This document shows, piece after piece, positions 38,585 to 49,429 of a stretch of DNA of 64,000 bases; the stretch's first letter is position 1; every line of letters begins with the position of its first letter. Both the position numbers and the translations under genes were made by a program. The notes beneath the pieces were generated by a model. It worked only from the letters and a program-made list of their open reading frames with translations. It was not told the origin of the DNA and did no database searches. The DNA lies in assembly GCF_000003815.2 (NCBI RefSeq), contig NC_049982.1, positions 14,797,931 through 14,861,930 on the forward strand, given 5' to 3'. Source of the stretch: Branchiostoma floridae (taxonomy: Eukaryota; Chordata; Leptocardii; Amphioxiformes; Branchiostomatidae).

Positions 38585-39469
38585 CTAAACAGGCCGCTTC
38601 TTTCCCGTGGAGGTGCGCGCGGTCTTCAGGCTTTTGACGTTGGGTAGCTGGTTGGTGTTCTGCGGGCAGTACTTTATGGTGTGCGCCTCCTCTCCCGTCG
38701 CATGGCACAGCGGACACGTGTAGGCCATAAGGACAGGGCAAGTCACTTTCCCCGTACAATCTTTCAACATGTGGCTCGCGTACACGGTCTCCGACTCCCC
38801 GTTATTACGACAGAACACACACACCTGACTTTTGCTGCCCACACCACCGCTTGCCATCCTACTGGCCCGTCGTCGTGCAGCCACCGAGAAGAGGATGTCC
38901 CGGTCGCGGGAGCTGAGAGAGGCACTGGGAGGCTCTCGGCGCCGCTGCCTGCTGAAGTCGTACCCGTCTAGGCTGTTGGGCGGAGAGTCCAGCCGCAGAT
39001 CGCCGAACAAGGACGCAAAGCCCAGCTCCAAGTCGCTCTCTCTGCCGTTGAGGTAAAAGTCGCTACTCGCTGAAGAAGAGGAGCCCGAACTGCCCAGGCT
39101 GTCGAAACGCTCTCGGCTGATGGGTGCGAACAGCCTGTCAACTTCTTCGTCGCTCGTCGGGCTGAGCGACGGACTGAGCCCCGTACTACCACTGCCTAGG
39201 GGGTCGGAGAGAGGTAGGGAGGGGGCGGGCCTCCGTACTGACATGTCCAACCCCAAGAATGACTCCTGGATGCCCTGAGCAAGCTGAACGTTTTTGACCA
39301 AGTCCACGAGGCCGAGGTAGTCCCCCCAGACGGAAAAGTCCGAGCGGACGGGAACGGGCTTGGTGTAGGATCGGTTGAGCTGACTTCGGTTCAGTTCGTT
39401 CAGCGAGCTTGTCAAAGGCAGAGGCTCGAGCAAATCCTCCGCGCCCGGTAGGTACATGGCTCGCAACAT
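38585..39469 (-). CDS. nanos: Nanos-type zinc-finger translational repressor
   Basis: Nanos binds target mRNAs together with Pumilio and recruits the CCR4-NOT deadenylase. It silences mRNAs in primordial germ cells, acting in cytoplasm and germ granules. The 294-residue protein ends with the tandem CCHC domain. Knuckle one is C217, C220, H233, C244 (C-x2-C-x12-H-x10-C); knuckle two is C252, C255, H263, C268 (C-x2-C-x7-H-x4-C), the exact family spacing. Residues 45-58 ([14 protein letters not shown]) match the CNOT1-interacting motif known from vertebrate Nanos proteins. The linker is Ser-rich and acidic, with SP sites near 99-104. The first ATG (39467-39469) has A at -3, and an in-frame TAA lies 12 codons upstream (39503-39505), so the start is well supported. 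A second ATG at codon 5 is also usable. The single uninterrupted exon ends with TAG. It sits in a CpG-rich stretch; germline nanos expression in lancelets is known, but nothing here shows this copy's expression. Confidence 0.97.
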   Translation of the reverse strand: MLRAMYLPGAEDLLEPLPLTSSLNELNRSQLNRSYTKPVPVRSDFSVWGDYLGLVDLVKNVQLAQGIQESFLGLDMSVRRPAPSLPLSDPLGSGSTGLSPSLSPTSDEEVDRLFAPISRERFDSLGSSGSSSSASSDFYLNGRESDLELGFASLFGDLRLDSPPNSLDGYDFSRQRRREPPSASLSSRDRDILFSVAARRRASRMASGGVGSKSQVCVFCRNNGESETVYASHMLKDCTGKVTCPVLMAYTCPLCHATGEEAHTIKYCPQNTNQLPNVKSLKTARTSTGKKRPV

Positions 39470-40910
39470 GCTGGTGTCAATGCGGCGCCGCCGAAACAGA
39501 CGTTACCAGAACGTAAACACACCGCTCGCTCGAAGTATCGTACCGCGTCTCGTGCACTCCTTCGGTACGACAACTGCTCTCTCCGCTCTCCCTGCCGTGG
39601 TTTCAGTCCGTAAGAGCAGTTCCCCACCCCTTCTCGTCTGCTGCCTACGCTCCGAATAAACTCTGATGTTGGAAAAGTTGTAAGAAAACATAGGCCCTGT
39701 TTGACAAAGGAAAGAGGCGGAGTTTCGTTGACCTCAAGGCTTGTTTTTATCGCATTCCGTGCCCAGTGCGCCTGCGTAATCGGTCTGGGCATGCGCACAC
39801 CTGTTGTGTTCGTAATTAATATTCTCGGCCTTCTCCTATCGCTCACGTGAGCTGTCAGGAGCAGCGACCAAGCCAGACACGCTGGCGCCAAACACTATCA
39901 CATGGACGCATCGGACCAATGCCGTCAACGCAGAAACAAGCACCCCGTTGTTCAGGAGTCGATTTGCAGTCGGCGGAACGGTAGAGAAGCATGCAAACCA
40001 CAAACCGCATGGGCCAAGAAGAGGGGCCGCTGGGGTTTTCTGGAATGTTGCGGCAAGGAAGCCAGTACACACCGCATGCCAGGCTCCACTCTCGCGGCTT
40101 CGCACCGCTGCGAAGTCTATTCTTATTTCCCGCGCTCTCGACGGCGTTTTTTCCCCCAGCTCAGTATCGCACCTCGCCCTGTTTAGCACTACAAACGCGG
40201 GTCGGGATAAGTGGGCATTGTTGTTTATCGCGCTCATCAAACAAGTTCCCCGCCCCTTTCTGACGAGAGATACCCGTCACAAACAAGTGGGACCGTCGGT
40301 ACACATGCCGAATTGGTTTCACTCGTTAGCACGACATCTCTAATCAAACCGCAACTTATTGATATGGAAAACAGCCGGGTAGAGATTAGAAACAGCCATT
40401 GATGGCCCAGATATTGTTTGTGACACTTTCCATCACTAATTTCACCCTCCGGACTTCTCTATTATTTCCAGCCATTTCTCACATCCACCAGAAACTCGCA
40501 CCTCGTCCCACAATGACATCAATACAGAATGCCAACAGATTCAAGAACACAAAAGCAGCTCCTAACCACCGTAAAATTTCCTTGTATACACTTTCTGTGA
40601 CTGTCCACAGCAAGAGACAAACAGAAATAGATATCCTTGAGTAATAGAAGGCTCCTTGCGGCATATCGCTGAGTTTCCTTGCCACAGCCCCCACTACCAA
40701 AGGGCTTTCACCTCGCGTGACGTCAGTGTATTTACGGAGGGCTCATTATGCGATAACCCCGCGGCCACAAGTCAATTCTACTGTACACTGTTTGCCACTC
40801 TGTGCGCACCGGCTGGAAAATTGGGCCACAATCAGTGCGGCGTTACTCCCAACCGCCAAACTGGGCCATCCGTCTAAACCCCATTGGTGCCAGGGCAGGG
40901 CAAAACACTG
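39470..40910. promoter_or_regulatory. CpG-rich nanos upstream region, possibly bidirectional
   Basis: This stretch between the nanos start and the right-hand composition boundary is CpG-rich with no supported coding frame; overlapping frames up to 159 codons on both strands reflect GC-rich sequence. Motifs seen: CACGTGAG E-box (~39844), GGCATGCGCAC resembling NRF1 (~39788), TTTCCCGCGC E2F-like (40126-40135), CCCCGCCCC Sp1-type (40248-40256), perfect CRE TGACGTCA (40718-40725) and inverted CCAAT (ATTGG, 40883-40887). The left part should hold the nanos promoter; the right part could start a rightward gene. No TATA box is evident. Confidence 0.45.
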
Positions 40911-43404
40911 ACAGTCACATTAGTTTTCAATAAGAGTACTCGCGCTTTTTCCAAATAAGCTTCAAGAACATTGTTTCAAGCGAGAGAAATCATAAAGTTT
41001 AAACAAGGCAAGTAAAATGTGATATGGCAATAGTTTCTTCAGATATCTACACCAAATAAACACTTCAATACCAAGTTTTACAAAAACAACATGAAAATTA
41101 AAGAATCCATGGCACATAACTTATATTTCTGGACATCTTCACATTACAATTACTTTTAATCTTTTTTTTATTTCTAAGTTTTGCTTCCATTTTTTCACTT
41201 TTTAATTGGTCCAATCCAAGTTCTCCTGCTGTGGTCTTGATAAAATGAAAGAGGATATAAGCAAAAACCTGAAAAAATTGTCTGATGAGCACCTTCCCAA
41301 CTCTATGCCCTTGGTTGTCCTTCATCCTTCTACAACTTAAAAGTATACATGTACAGGTGCATGAGTTATACTGTGCATACCACCAGTATGATAATAATAC
41401 TATATCCAATAACCTCCTTGCTATATTTTTATGCAACCTTAGATCACACGCACACACAAACATGTGATTTGAAGACAGGCACCCTTCTCCATACTAGATT
41501 TATTTTTACATAGAGTAGGATGTACCCATATCTGGCACCCACACAGTGCTTAAGAAATAGTACAAGCAAATTATTAATATAGTACCATACAATATGACAT
41601 AATGAACTACTATATGATATCATATTTAAGTGGCACTGCTAAATACAGTAATAGCACTTTGGCAAAACCTTTGATGTCCCTTTCATACCATAGATCCGGA
41701 CAGGCTGGAGGTTTTAATGCTTCCTTTTGACCCAACACTCTTCCATTCCTAAAAACTGAAATGAGCTAGCCCTCAGAAACAGGGGACTAACCATTAGAGT
41801 GCAGAGATGTAGGGTGAACCTGGCTGAGCCAGCCTGGAGGAGATGGGGAGATTTACAGGTTGTAGCGGCTGACTAGCGCAGTCGACGTACCATCTCCCTA
41901 ACTCTACTACACAAGCATAAGGTGTGTGTGCTCTATTGAGAGATAGTTTGAGAAAGATAGATATGGATTCAACCAAGAAGGTTTTTATTTTCAACTTGAT
42001 AAAACCTCATGTGCTACAGTGCTAGCAGAAGAAATAGCATATTCATGATCCAGTGCATACTAGTATCTCTTTTAGTACAAGAGGGGATGTACAATAGACC
42101 TGAGTGCGAAAGCAAAAGCAGCAAAAGAAGGTTCATTTGAAAAATACTAGCAGATATCATTAGACATCCATGCACTGATGCAGGGCTGTCTCCAGCCAAG
42201 GAGCTTTTATCATGACAGCTCCTTCCTTGCTCCAGCTTTTAAATTTTTTTCGTTCCTCTCATTGTTTGGGAGCCCATGTTGTTGATCTCCCTTGCTTATG
42301 AAACACATTTTGATCAATTTTACATACTGCACTTCAGATTTTTGGAATGAATGGGGTGAAATTTTTGTCTTGTCACCACAAGCAAATTTCCATCCCAGGT
42401 CCTGGAGACAGCCCTGCATCCATGTGTTCAAACTTTGATGAAGAAGGTTCTCTTTACACACCCCCCCCCCCCCCCCCCCCCTTTAATGAAAAAAAAGAGT
42501 TCGCCTCAAGCATACAGGCAAAAGAAAAGCCCTTGGAAGAGTACACTTCTGTCCATCATCCTTTGCTCTAGGTCTTTGCGCTGTAGTGTTTGTTCTTTCA
42601 GGGGCTCTCTCAGCCAACTGGTATGCATTACAGAATAAGTAAAACATTTCAGCTAGCTCTGCTTTTGCACAAGTCATCATTACTGACAAACCCAGAAGTA
42701 TACCAGCTGCATTATTCTGTGTATATACATATATGCTGTAGCCAATGAATACCCAGGGAAAAAAAGACATGTTATTGGGATAACTGATGACGTTCACCAT
42801 GACCTTCACAATGTCATATTCCAACTTTCTCTTGTCAGTGTGTCATTCCTACCATATCTTAACAAGGCAAGAATGCAAAGCAGTTCTGTGATGGAACTTT
42901 TCATTTGTTTGTACTACTTTTTCAATCTACTATTAAATACTAGATACCTTTTTTGGTTTCACCAAGGAGTAGCCTGAATTACAGACCTCAGCTTGTTTCA
43001 TAGGAAACGTGTGGAGAATATGTCTGGAATAACAGAGTAAAATCCTTGCAACATAATTATTTTGGACCTATAAGGAAACTGTGAAGGTACTCTGCTTGCT
43101 TTTGTCATCATAATGTTTACTTAGATATCATAGCATACTATTAGATTTCAAAACACCATCATCAATGTAAACAAACATGGTTGTGGCCCTTGGTGTGAAG
43201 TGTGAAGTAGATACCCTGGTAGGCTTTGTTTGTTCAGTGACTCACTCTGTCACTCTCCAGTTCTTCTGTAACCAAACATGATCAATAAGAGCTTCCTCAG
43301 TGGGCACCAGTAAACCTGTAGGACCATCTTGTGTGTTTTTTCTCCAGACTAGATTTCCAATCAGAGGGAATATCAGTGACAGTTTTTGCATGAAGGATCA
43401 AAAA
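40911..43404. other. AT-rich, CpG-poor non-coding DNA
   Basis: From about 41.0 kb CpGs nearly vanish. No exon recognised. It contains a poly-C run at 42461-42481. Confidence 0.5.
42461..42481 (+). repeat. Poly-C tract
   Basis: Twenty-one consecutive C's after an ACACA word. Pro-rich frames across it are artefacts. Confidence 0.95.
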
Positions 43405-43475
43405 TAGCCTGGATACCATACCCCAACGACCTCAAAAATATCTTTGAGCTCATGAGATAAATACTGATTGGGCTG
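43405..43475 (+). mobile_element. Truncated MITE of the TAGCCTGGATACC family
   Basis: TAGCCTGGATACCATACCCC matches the left end of 32336-32401. The internal GATTGGGCTGGG is recognisable, but the right terminal repeat is absent, so the copy is broken. Confidence 0.75.
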
Positions 43476-44494
43476 GGTCAAAAGGAGATCCCTCCAAAAT
43501 TTTAGCAGGGTTAGCAAGCTGTTTGACCCCCCTCTGGCAGTTGTGACTGATCAGTCTTGGATTATGAAAGTTGATCATTGGTTAATCAATCAAATCTGCT
43601 TGGATACTTGACCCATCAAATTTATGCCATTTCTAGAGTTGCAGAGCTACAAGTATAAAAGTGTAAAATAAGAAATGAGGAAGGGGTTTTGTAAAGTAAA
43701 GCAGATTCAAAAGTTGAAACAACCTGGATAGTAGTGCAAAAAGCATTAGATTTATTTTCCCCCAAAATAATCAAAGTTGAAAGATACCAGTCATGCTAGT
43801 GGGCTTCTATTTCATTTTTCCATTGTTGTGCAAAGTGTTGGCGTGTTCTGGGAAAGCCTGGCTAGTGTACAGCAGGTCAGTGTGAAATGTTGACATGACA
43901 CTAAAAATTTGCACATCAGACGCTCCTCCTCAGCAGACTGTTTTATGGCTACCATTGTGTCAATTCTTGCTCCCTAGTGCCAAAAACAATTAGCCCCCAC
44001 ACAGTCATAAATCACAGGAAGTGCAAACTTGAGCACAGGGACAAGGTGTCAAATGAGCTATTGGGGGCAGGATGTACTGAGTAGAGGGGAAGGTAAGACA
44101 TTTGTTATTATTGTTTATTGAGATATTGTTGATGTTTTCAGTCATCTAGGCAAAATACATGATTTTATCTTTATCTGGACACCATATTATCAACCTGGAT
44201 GGTATGATCAAATCTCTCTTGTCGTAGTTCTAGAGGATAGTGCATAATGACATGGGTCCATAGGAAACAACTCCATTGGAAAGCCATCTTGAGGACTTAC
44301 AACCTTCTCTCCGTTCAGAAATCCATACGGCTTGGCAGGAATTTGAGCTCTCATCCCCTTGCTCCCTTATGATGCTTATCCCAAGTTGAAGTAGGTTGCC
44401 ATCATACTACCTGGAAGTGAAAAAGAGTAAGGACACAACATTAGATTTGGCTCTTTTCAGCTCTACTTTGTTAATATATGTATGTTGATAAGAA
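43476..44494. other. Non-coding DNA with a candidate regulatory patch at 43850-44060
   Basis: No exon. The patch has a TTTTATGGC Cdx/Hox-like site, CTAAAAAT (MEF2-like), ACAATTAG and CACAGGAAGTG (Ets-like) within about 200 bases. A regulatory role is only suggested by motif clustering. Confidence 0.3.
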
Positions 44495-45157
44495 GGTTAC
44501 TAGTCTTTTTGTCCCCTAGACCATTCGTCCCCTGGATCTTTCGTCCTCGGCATGGACGTTTCGTCCTCGGATGATGCTTGTCTATGCAACAAGTTATTGA
44601 CAAGTCACAAAATTTCTATAAGAGTTTTTATCAAACTTCTATTAAAAAAAGGTACATTTTTGATTTGTTTTACTCTTCCACTTCCGATAACCGGCACAAA
44701 ACGGACGAGTAAGAAATTTTCATGCCGCCGGGTCCGCCATCTTGGATGTTTACGCATGTTGAAAAGCGCTCGTGCGCACCTTTTACCGAGTTTGTCTGAG
44801 TAAATAAGCAAACTTATAGGAAACTTAAACAACATAATCGACTGTATGCACATTTTGAAAAACTTAAGAATATTCATGTTGGTCCGACTGGAATTATATT
44901 GTAGTCAGAATATGGTGCCGTCCAACGGAGGACTGAGCAACTATTTTCCCGATATAAGCGGTCGGAAAATGCTTTCAAAGTGTTAGATTTAATCAACTAC
45001 GCAATAGGACGTGATAAAATGTCTTATAAGTTGCCTTTTGGGGGTTAGATACTGTAACATGACGAGGATGAAAGAACCATGACGAGGACGAAACATCCAA
45101 CACGGGGACGAAAGGACTAGGGGACGAAAGATCTAGGGGACGAAAAGACCTGATACC
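44495..45157. mobile_element. 663-bp DNA transposon with repeat-built TIRs
   Basis: Left end GGTTACTAGTCTTTTTGTCC and, inversely, right end GGTATCAGGTCTTTTCGTCC agree at about 21 of 26 bases. Both sides are flanked by GATAAGAA (44487-44494 and 45158-45165), a perfect 8-bp duplication. Each subterminal region holds four or five degenerate ~17-bp units around TTTCGTCC(C/T)C, with those at the right inverted. The element is CpG-rich inside CpG-poor DNA, as expected of a recent arrival. Internal frames (83-90 codons) show no transposase. GG-starting TIRs with 8-bp duplication would fit a Merlin- or hAT-like origin; superfamily is unproven. Confidence 0.88.
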
Positions 45158-45862
45158 GATAAGAAACGTTTTTGACTGATGCTACCAGTAGTTACTGTTT
45201 GTATTTTTTCATAAGGTCAAGGGGTCAAGGACTTTAAAAAAAAGTCTCATGAATGATGAAGGCTGGAAAGTTGCTGCAGAAGAAAAAAAAACTTTATTTT
45301 CGTGGGAAAAGTCAGGGTTTATGACTACAAGTTGCCTCCTGGTGGGACATCGGCTCCTCCTGGCTTTGCTGCATTTTGTTCTCCTGACGTTTTATTGCCC
45401 CCTTTTCACTTGTGGTTGAGATACCACCCAGGAGTCGGCTCCGGTCAAACATCATCCATGGATTATAAGATTAGACAAGTAATGTGAAAAAAGTTTACAT
45501 TATGTAATAGAATAGACTAGTTGACCCTAGGTTGCCATGCCTGTTGCAGTTCCTGCCTTGCATTTTTATCTGACTTTTGCTTGAAGTTAGTTGAAATGTC
45601 AGAAAAGGAACTGGTGGGATAATAGGAATGACCATTATATATGTTCACTCAGACATTCCTTGGGCCTTTTCTGAGTTGCTGTTTCCAAATATTACCTTCA
45701 TGTAAGCTTGGCTAAGATTAAAAGAGACGACAGGAACAAGGAGAAGGTAAACAGACCAGTAGTTTTATTTAGCTACCAATATGGCTGTTCTGTGTTCAGC
45801 TGTGTCAATATAGGGGAACCACCATCACAGTCCAGCCTGTGAGTGTCAAGGGCAAATCCTTC
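45158..45862. other. Non-coding DNA
   Basis: No gene recognised. It begins with the right 8-bp target duplication of the preceding transposon. Confidence 0.45.
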
Positions 45863-46031
45863 TACTCTCCAAGCAGAGGTTAGGCTCCGGCTGTTTTTTT
45901 ACCGTTTTTTTGTAGTCGTTTTATAGGGCTTTCTATTGTTTTTTTATATCTTGCTGTGTCAAAACCTATGTTTGGTTGGCTACTTCAAGAAAAATGACAA
46001 AATAGAAAGCCTAACCTCTGCTTGGAGAGTA
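45863..46031. mobile_element. 169-bp MITE, TACTCTCC family
   Basis: TIRs are perfect over 24 bases (TACTCTCCAAGCAGAGGTTA outward; 45863-45886 and 46008-46031). Flanks AAATCCTTC and TAATCCTTC agree at 8 of 9 bases. The two halves carry inverted AGGCTTTCTATT-like words, so it folds back on itself. Same family as the copies at 26392, 28050, 29433 and, decayed, 59247. Confidence 0.9.
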
Positions 46032-46040
46032 TAATCCTTC

Positions 46041-49000
46041 CACCAAAGTAGTAAAAAGCAATATTTTTGCAACCATTAGCCCCTGAACGACTTGAAGTAA
46101 TGTGATGATTCTACTCTTTTCTGGATTGAGAAAGTCACTGAAACATTTTGTCAAAAGTAAAGATTAGACTTTTCAACAGGCCACCTCATTTGGTAAAGTT
46201 CAAGGAGTATTTATTGAATTCTATGAATAGTAGATCTATAATATCTTTATCAATGCTAATATCAAGGAGTCGCAATGTAGAATGTTTGAGAGGTAGAAAA
46301 GGGCCATAAACCATCCAGGGCAGGTTGTCAGACAATCCCAGCAGCCAGTTGCTAAGGTCATGGTTTCAACCTCCTTGCTAAGGAGCAGTTACCACTAATA
46401 GAAATCTGCATAGGCGAAAATGTAAAAGTTAGCAAGTTCAGGGTGTCATAATCTCATCCGTGAACATTCCAGGTCATAAGAACTCACCCCACACAGCAGC
46501 CCACTATCTCAAGTGTCCAAAAGTCTAATTTTTAAACTTTCTGACCAGCGCAAGATTCCCACCGGTCAAAACTGCTGCCCTCTTGGATTTTCATTACGTC
46601 ATTTTAGGGACTGACTACTTCAAATTACGGGTCAGCATAGGCCGAAAAGATGGACCAAAACCTAGTTTTTTTGCCGAATCTGAACATCTGCAACCTACAC
46701 TGCCTCACCAATATGAAATGTTTCTTACATTTTCCTGCTACAAGTCGAAAATAGGCTAAAATACAGTGTGGACTCATTTTGGGCCTTCTGCAGCTGCGTC
46801 AATTAGGGTCATTGCCCTTCTTGCACCATACAGAAACACCAGAAATGATGTAGATTTGCTTTATAAAGAGAAATTTATTTGCAAGTTATATAACATTTAT
46901 ACAACATCCTTATTAAAATTAAGAAGCATGTTTGACTGACAGTGCCAAAGCTAATCAACCTTTCTGTGCTTTTCTGAAACCCAGTGTGAGCACAAAGAAG
47001 ACAGAACATTTACTCACGAGCTGACAGCTGAAAAAGAAATGGCTTTCTGTCACACTGCACATGCTTTGTTTGCCAGGCTTACATAAGATTGAAACTGAGA
47101 AAAGTTCTAAACATAGGGCTGCCACAGTGGAGAATTCTTCATCAATTATTTTGTCTCTTGCCATTTTTTCAGAGCCCTGGGCAGAGCGAGGCTTTGTGAA
47201 TGACTTTGGCTAACACCAAGAGCAAAGGGCTTTTGGCTAACCATGGAATCGATGGATAGTGAGTGAGTGAGGGAGAGAGTAAAGGGCTTCTGCAAGAAAT
47301 AGAAGTGCATGGGGGTGGCATCACAGCTTCATTCACCACTCACTGTCCATTCAAAAATGAGAGGGCAGGTGTTCCTTGTTCTGCTTGTTCTGCTTGTTGG
47401 ATGGTCTGTTTTATCCTGGACCTGCACTAGAAGTAGCCCCCTTTAATAGTGTATATACATGGTAAGAGTCTACACTATATGATATTCAAACTTGTCGCTT
47501 GCTGTCAGGAACAGGATCCTCAGACACTATTTACACTAATAAATTACAATAACATCATAAATTTGAACCCCTTTTCTGCACTTAGTGCATGCCCCAGGCT
47601 ATCAAAGTTGTTTGCTGTCCAATGACTTAAAATTTACAGGGTTCTAGCTTAGGATTTCATTTTAGCATAGTGGGAATGGCATGGTAGGGAAGCAACCAAT
47701 CAGGGATTGGTGTGGAATGGCGGTCTCTTGGCCCTTCCGTGGTGAGATTTTGAAAATGTAGAGTTAAAAAGTTGGCACTTGTGTTAACATCTCATGTAAT
47801 TTGAAGGGTTTTTTGGTCAGTTTTGAGTGGCATATCATCATTTGTCATTGTTCAGACATTGATTAGACATTGTTGAATAAGCAAATGATAGCAAAGCACC
47901 ACTACACTACTTAAAAATTAGCGTAGTGGCCCTAATTATCTGCACTCTCACTCATGACAGCAAGGAGACCTGAGTGGGCTTGGAACGGAACTTTTTAATG
48001 TTCAGATTTCAGAGGGACTCTGCGATCTACGTCTCTTAGACACTTCACACTCGAGACAGACTGAGTCACGTGAGCCAGAGGGCAGAGGTCATGGCTCGTG
48101 CGCACTAAATTATCTGATTTGCGCATTTTAGCCCAATCAACACTATTTTAGCGTAGTGGTCGCAAATTGTTTCGTAGTGGCCCGCTACACCAAAATGCAC
48201 TAGCTAGAACACAAGCAAATGCCAAGGATATTTTCAGCACCTGTGTAGAGGTGAGCAGTGACGGGATCACAGTGGCAAAACCTCTACAAAACTGCCAGGT
48301 CAGACATGTCCTACACCTGTACTCAAAATGGATTTTCGCTGCAGGGGACAGTTGATAGAATTTAGAAATCAATGGAAAGATGTTTACCATGTACGTTTTG
48401 TACATTGTGTTTCACACCAATTCTTCCATCTACTACCAACTACATGTAGTATCCAGGAGGGACTGTCTGCTTAGAAAGAATCATGCTCGGCATTCAACAT
48501 CATAAAAAAAGCTTGACAATAAAACAATTCCGGGAGAACCTCCTCGCAAATAAACTCAACAGTCAACTCAAAAGAATTAACTGATGAATGAATGAATGAA
48601 TGAACTCATTTTCCTCAATCCCTACATCCTGAGATCTGCCTTGCACACCTTATCACTAGATGAAGGAACCACAAGTGACAAATGCCATCCTTATTTCTCC
48701 CACTGTCCTAAGGACACACAGGTCCTGTCCTCCCATGAATCCTAATTACTTCATCTCCTTATTCCCCCCAGAAGTTGTTGTCTATCGATTCATGTCCTCT
48801 AAACTTTGGCATGATTCGTTCATAAATCCACCATACTCATCATGGAATGGGTTGGGGTGTGTGTGTGTTAGGACGGTCGATATTAATATAGTTAGGATAA
48901 CTAAACAAGGGATAATGTACCATGGACATGATACACAGGCACCATGAATTATCTCATAGATGGAAAACTGTAACAAAGTTTCATATAACACACATTCAAC

Positions 49001-49346
49001 AAGAATTTATTTCATTGATTTATACATGTCCACAGGTAGTCATTTGTGTGGAAATGTCAAAACCTTACAGGCAGTAGTATTATAATTTATATTCTCTCAC
49101 TAATCAATCTTGGCTAAAAAGAATGGTTTGACTTTGATAATTGATTAAAAGAAATCAATGACTGATGTTCATGTGCAGTAGCTAACAGACTTAAAAATTA
49201 TAGTCAGTGTTCGTGGCCTCCAAGCTTTAAGTCTGATCATCAAATTCTCTGAGCAAAATAGAACACAGGCTTGGAGAATAGGCCACAATGCTAATTGTGT
49301 TGATATGGTAACATTTTATCTAATAGACATGGTAAAAGTGACTTAG
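46041..49346. other. AT-rich non-coding DNA
   Basis: No exon supported. A (TGAA)n microsatellite lies at 48585-48604. A slightly CpG-richer zone at about 47.9-48.3 kb has TTTTAGCGTAGTGG-like words repeated at about 47922 and 48149, likely parts of an old repeat. Confidence 0.45.
48585..48604 (+). repeat. (TGAA)5 microsatellite
   Basis: Five tandem TGAA units. Confidence 0.95.
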
Positions 49347-49429
49347 GATTTGTTCAGTAAGTTTTAAGTTGCAAGTATACTTCGTTTAAAACAAAGTGTA
49401 CTTGCAACTTAAAACTTATTAAACAAATC
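49347..49429. repeat. Near-perfect 83-bp palindrome (snap-back hairpin)
   Basis: Arms 49348-49387 and 49389-49428 match at 36 of 40 positions with a one-base loop; one further base pairs outside. All four differences are transitions. The centre of each arm carries TAAGTTTTAAGTTGCAAGTA. No target duplication or known terminal repeat is visible. It could be a fold-back MITE or a long hairpin transcript locus. Confidence 0.85.

Noticed and set aside
39412-40343. Frames of 130-160 codons upstream of nanos
   Set aside because: Both strands are open because the DNA is CpG-rich; there are no domains, and one overlaps the nanos start in another frame.
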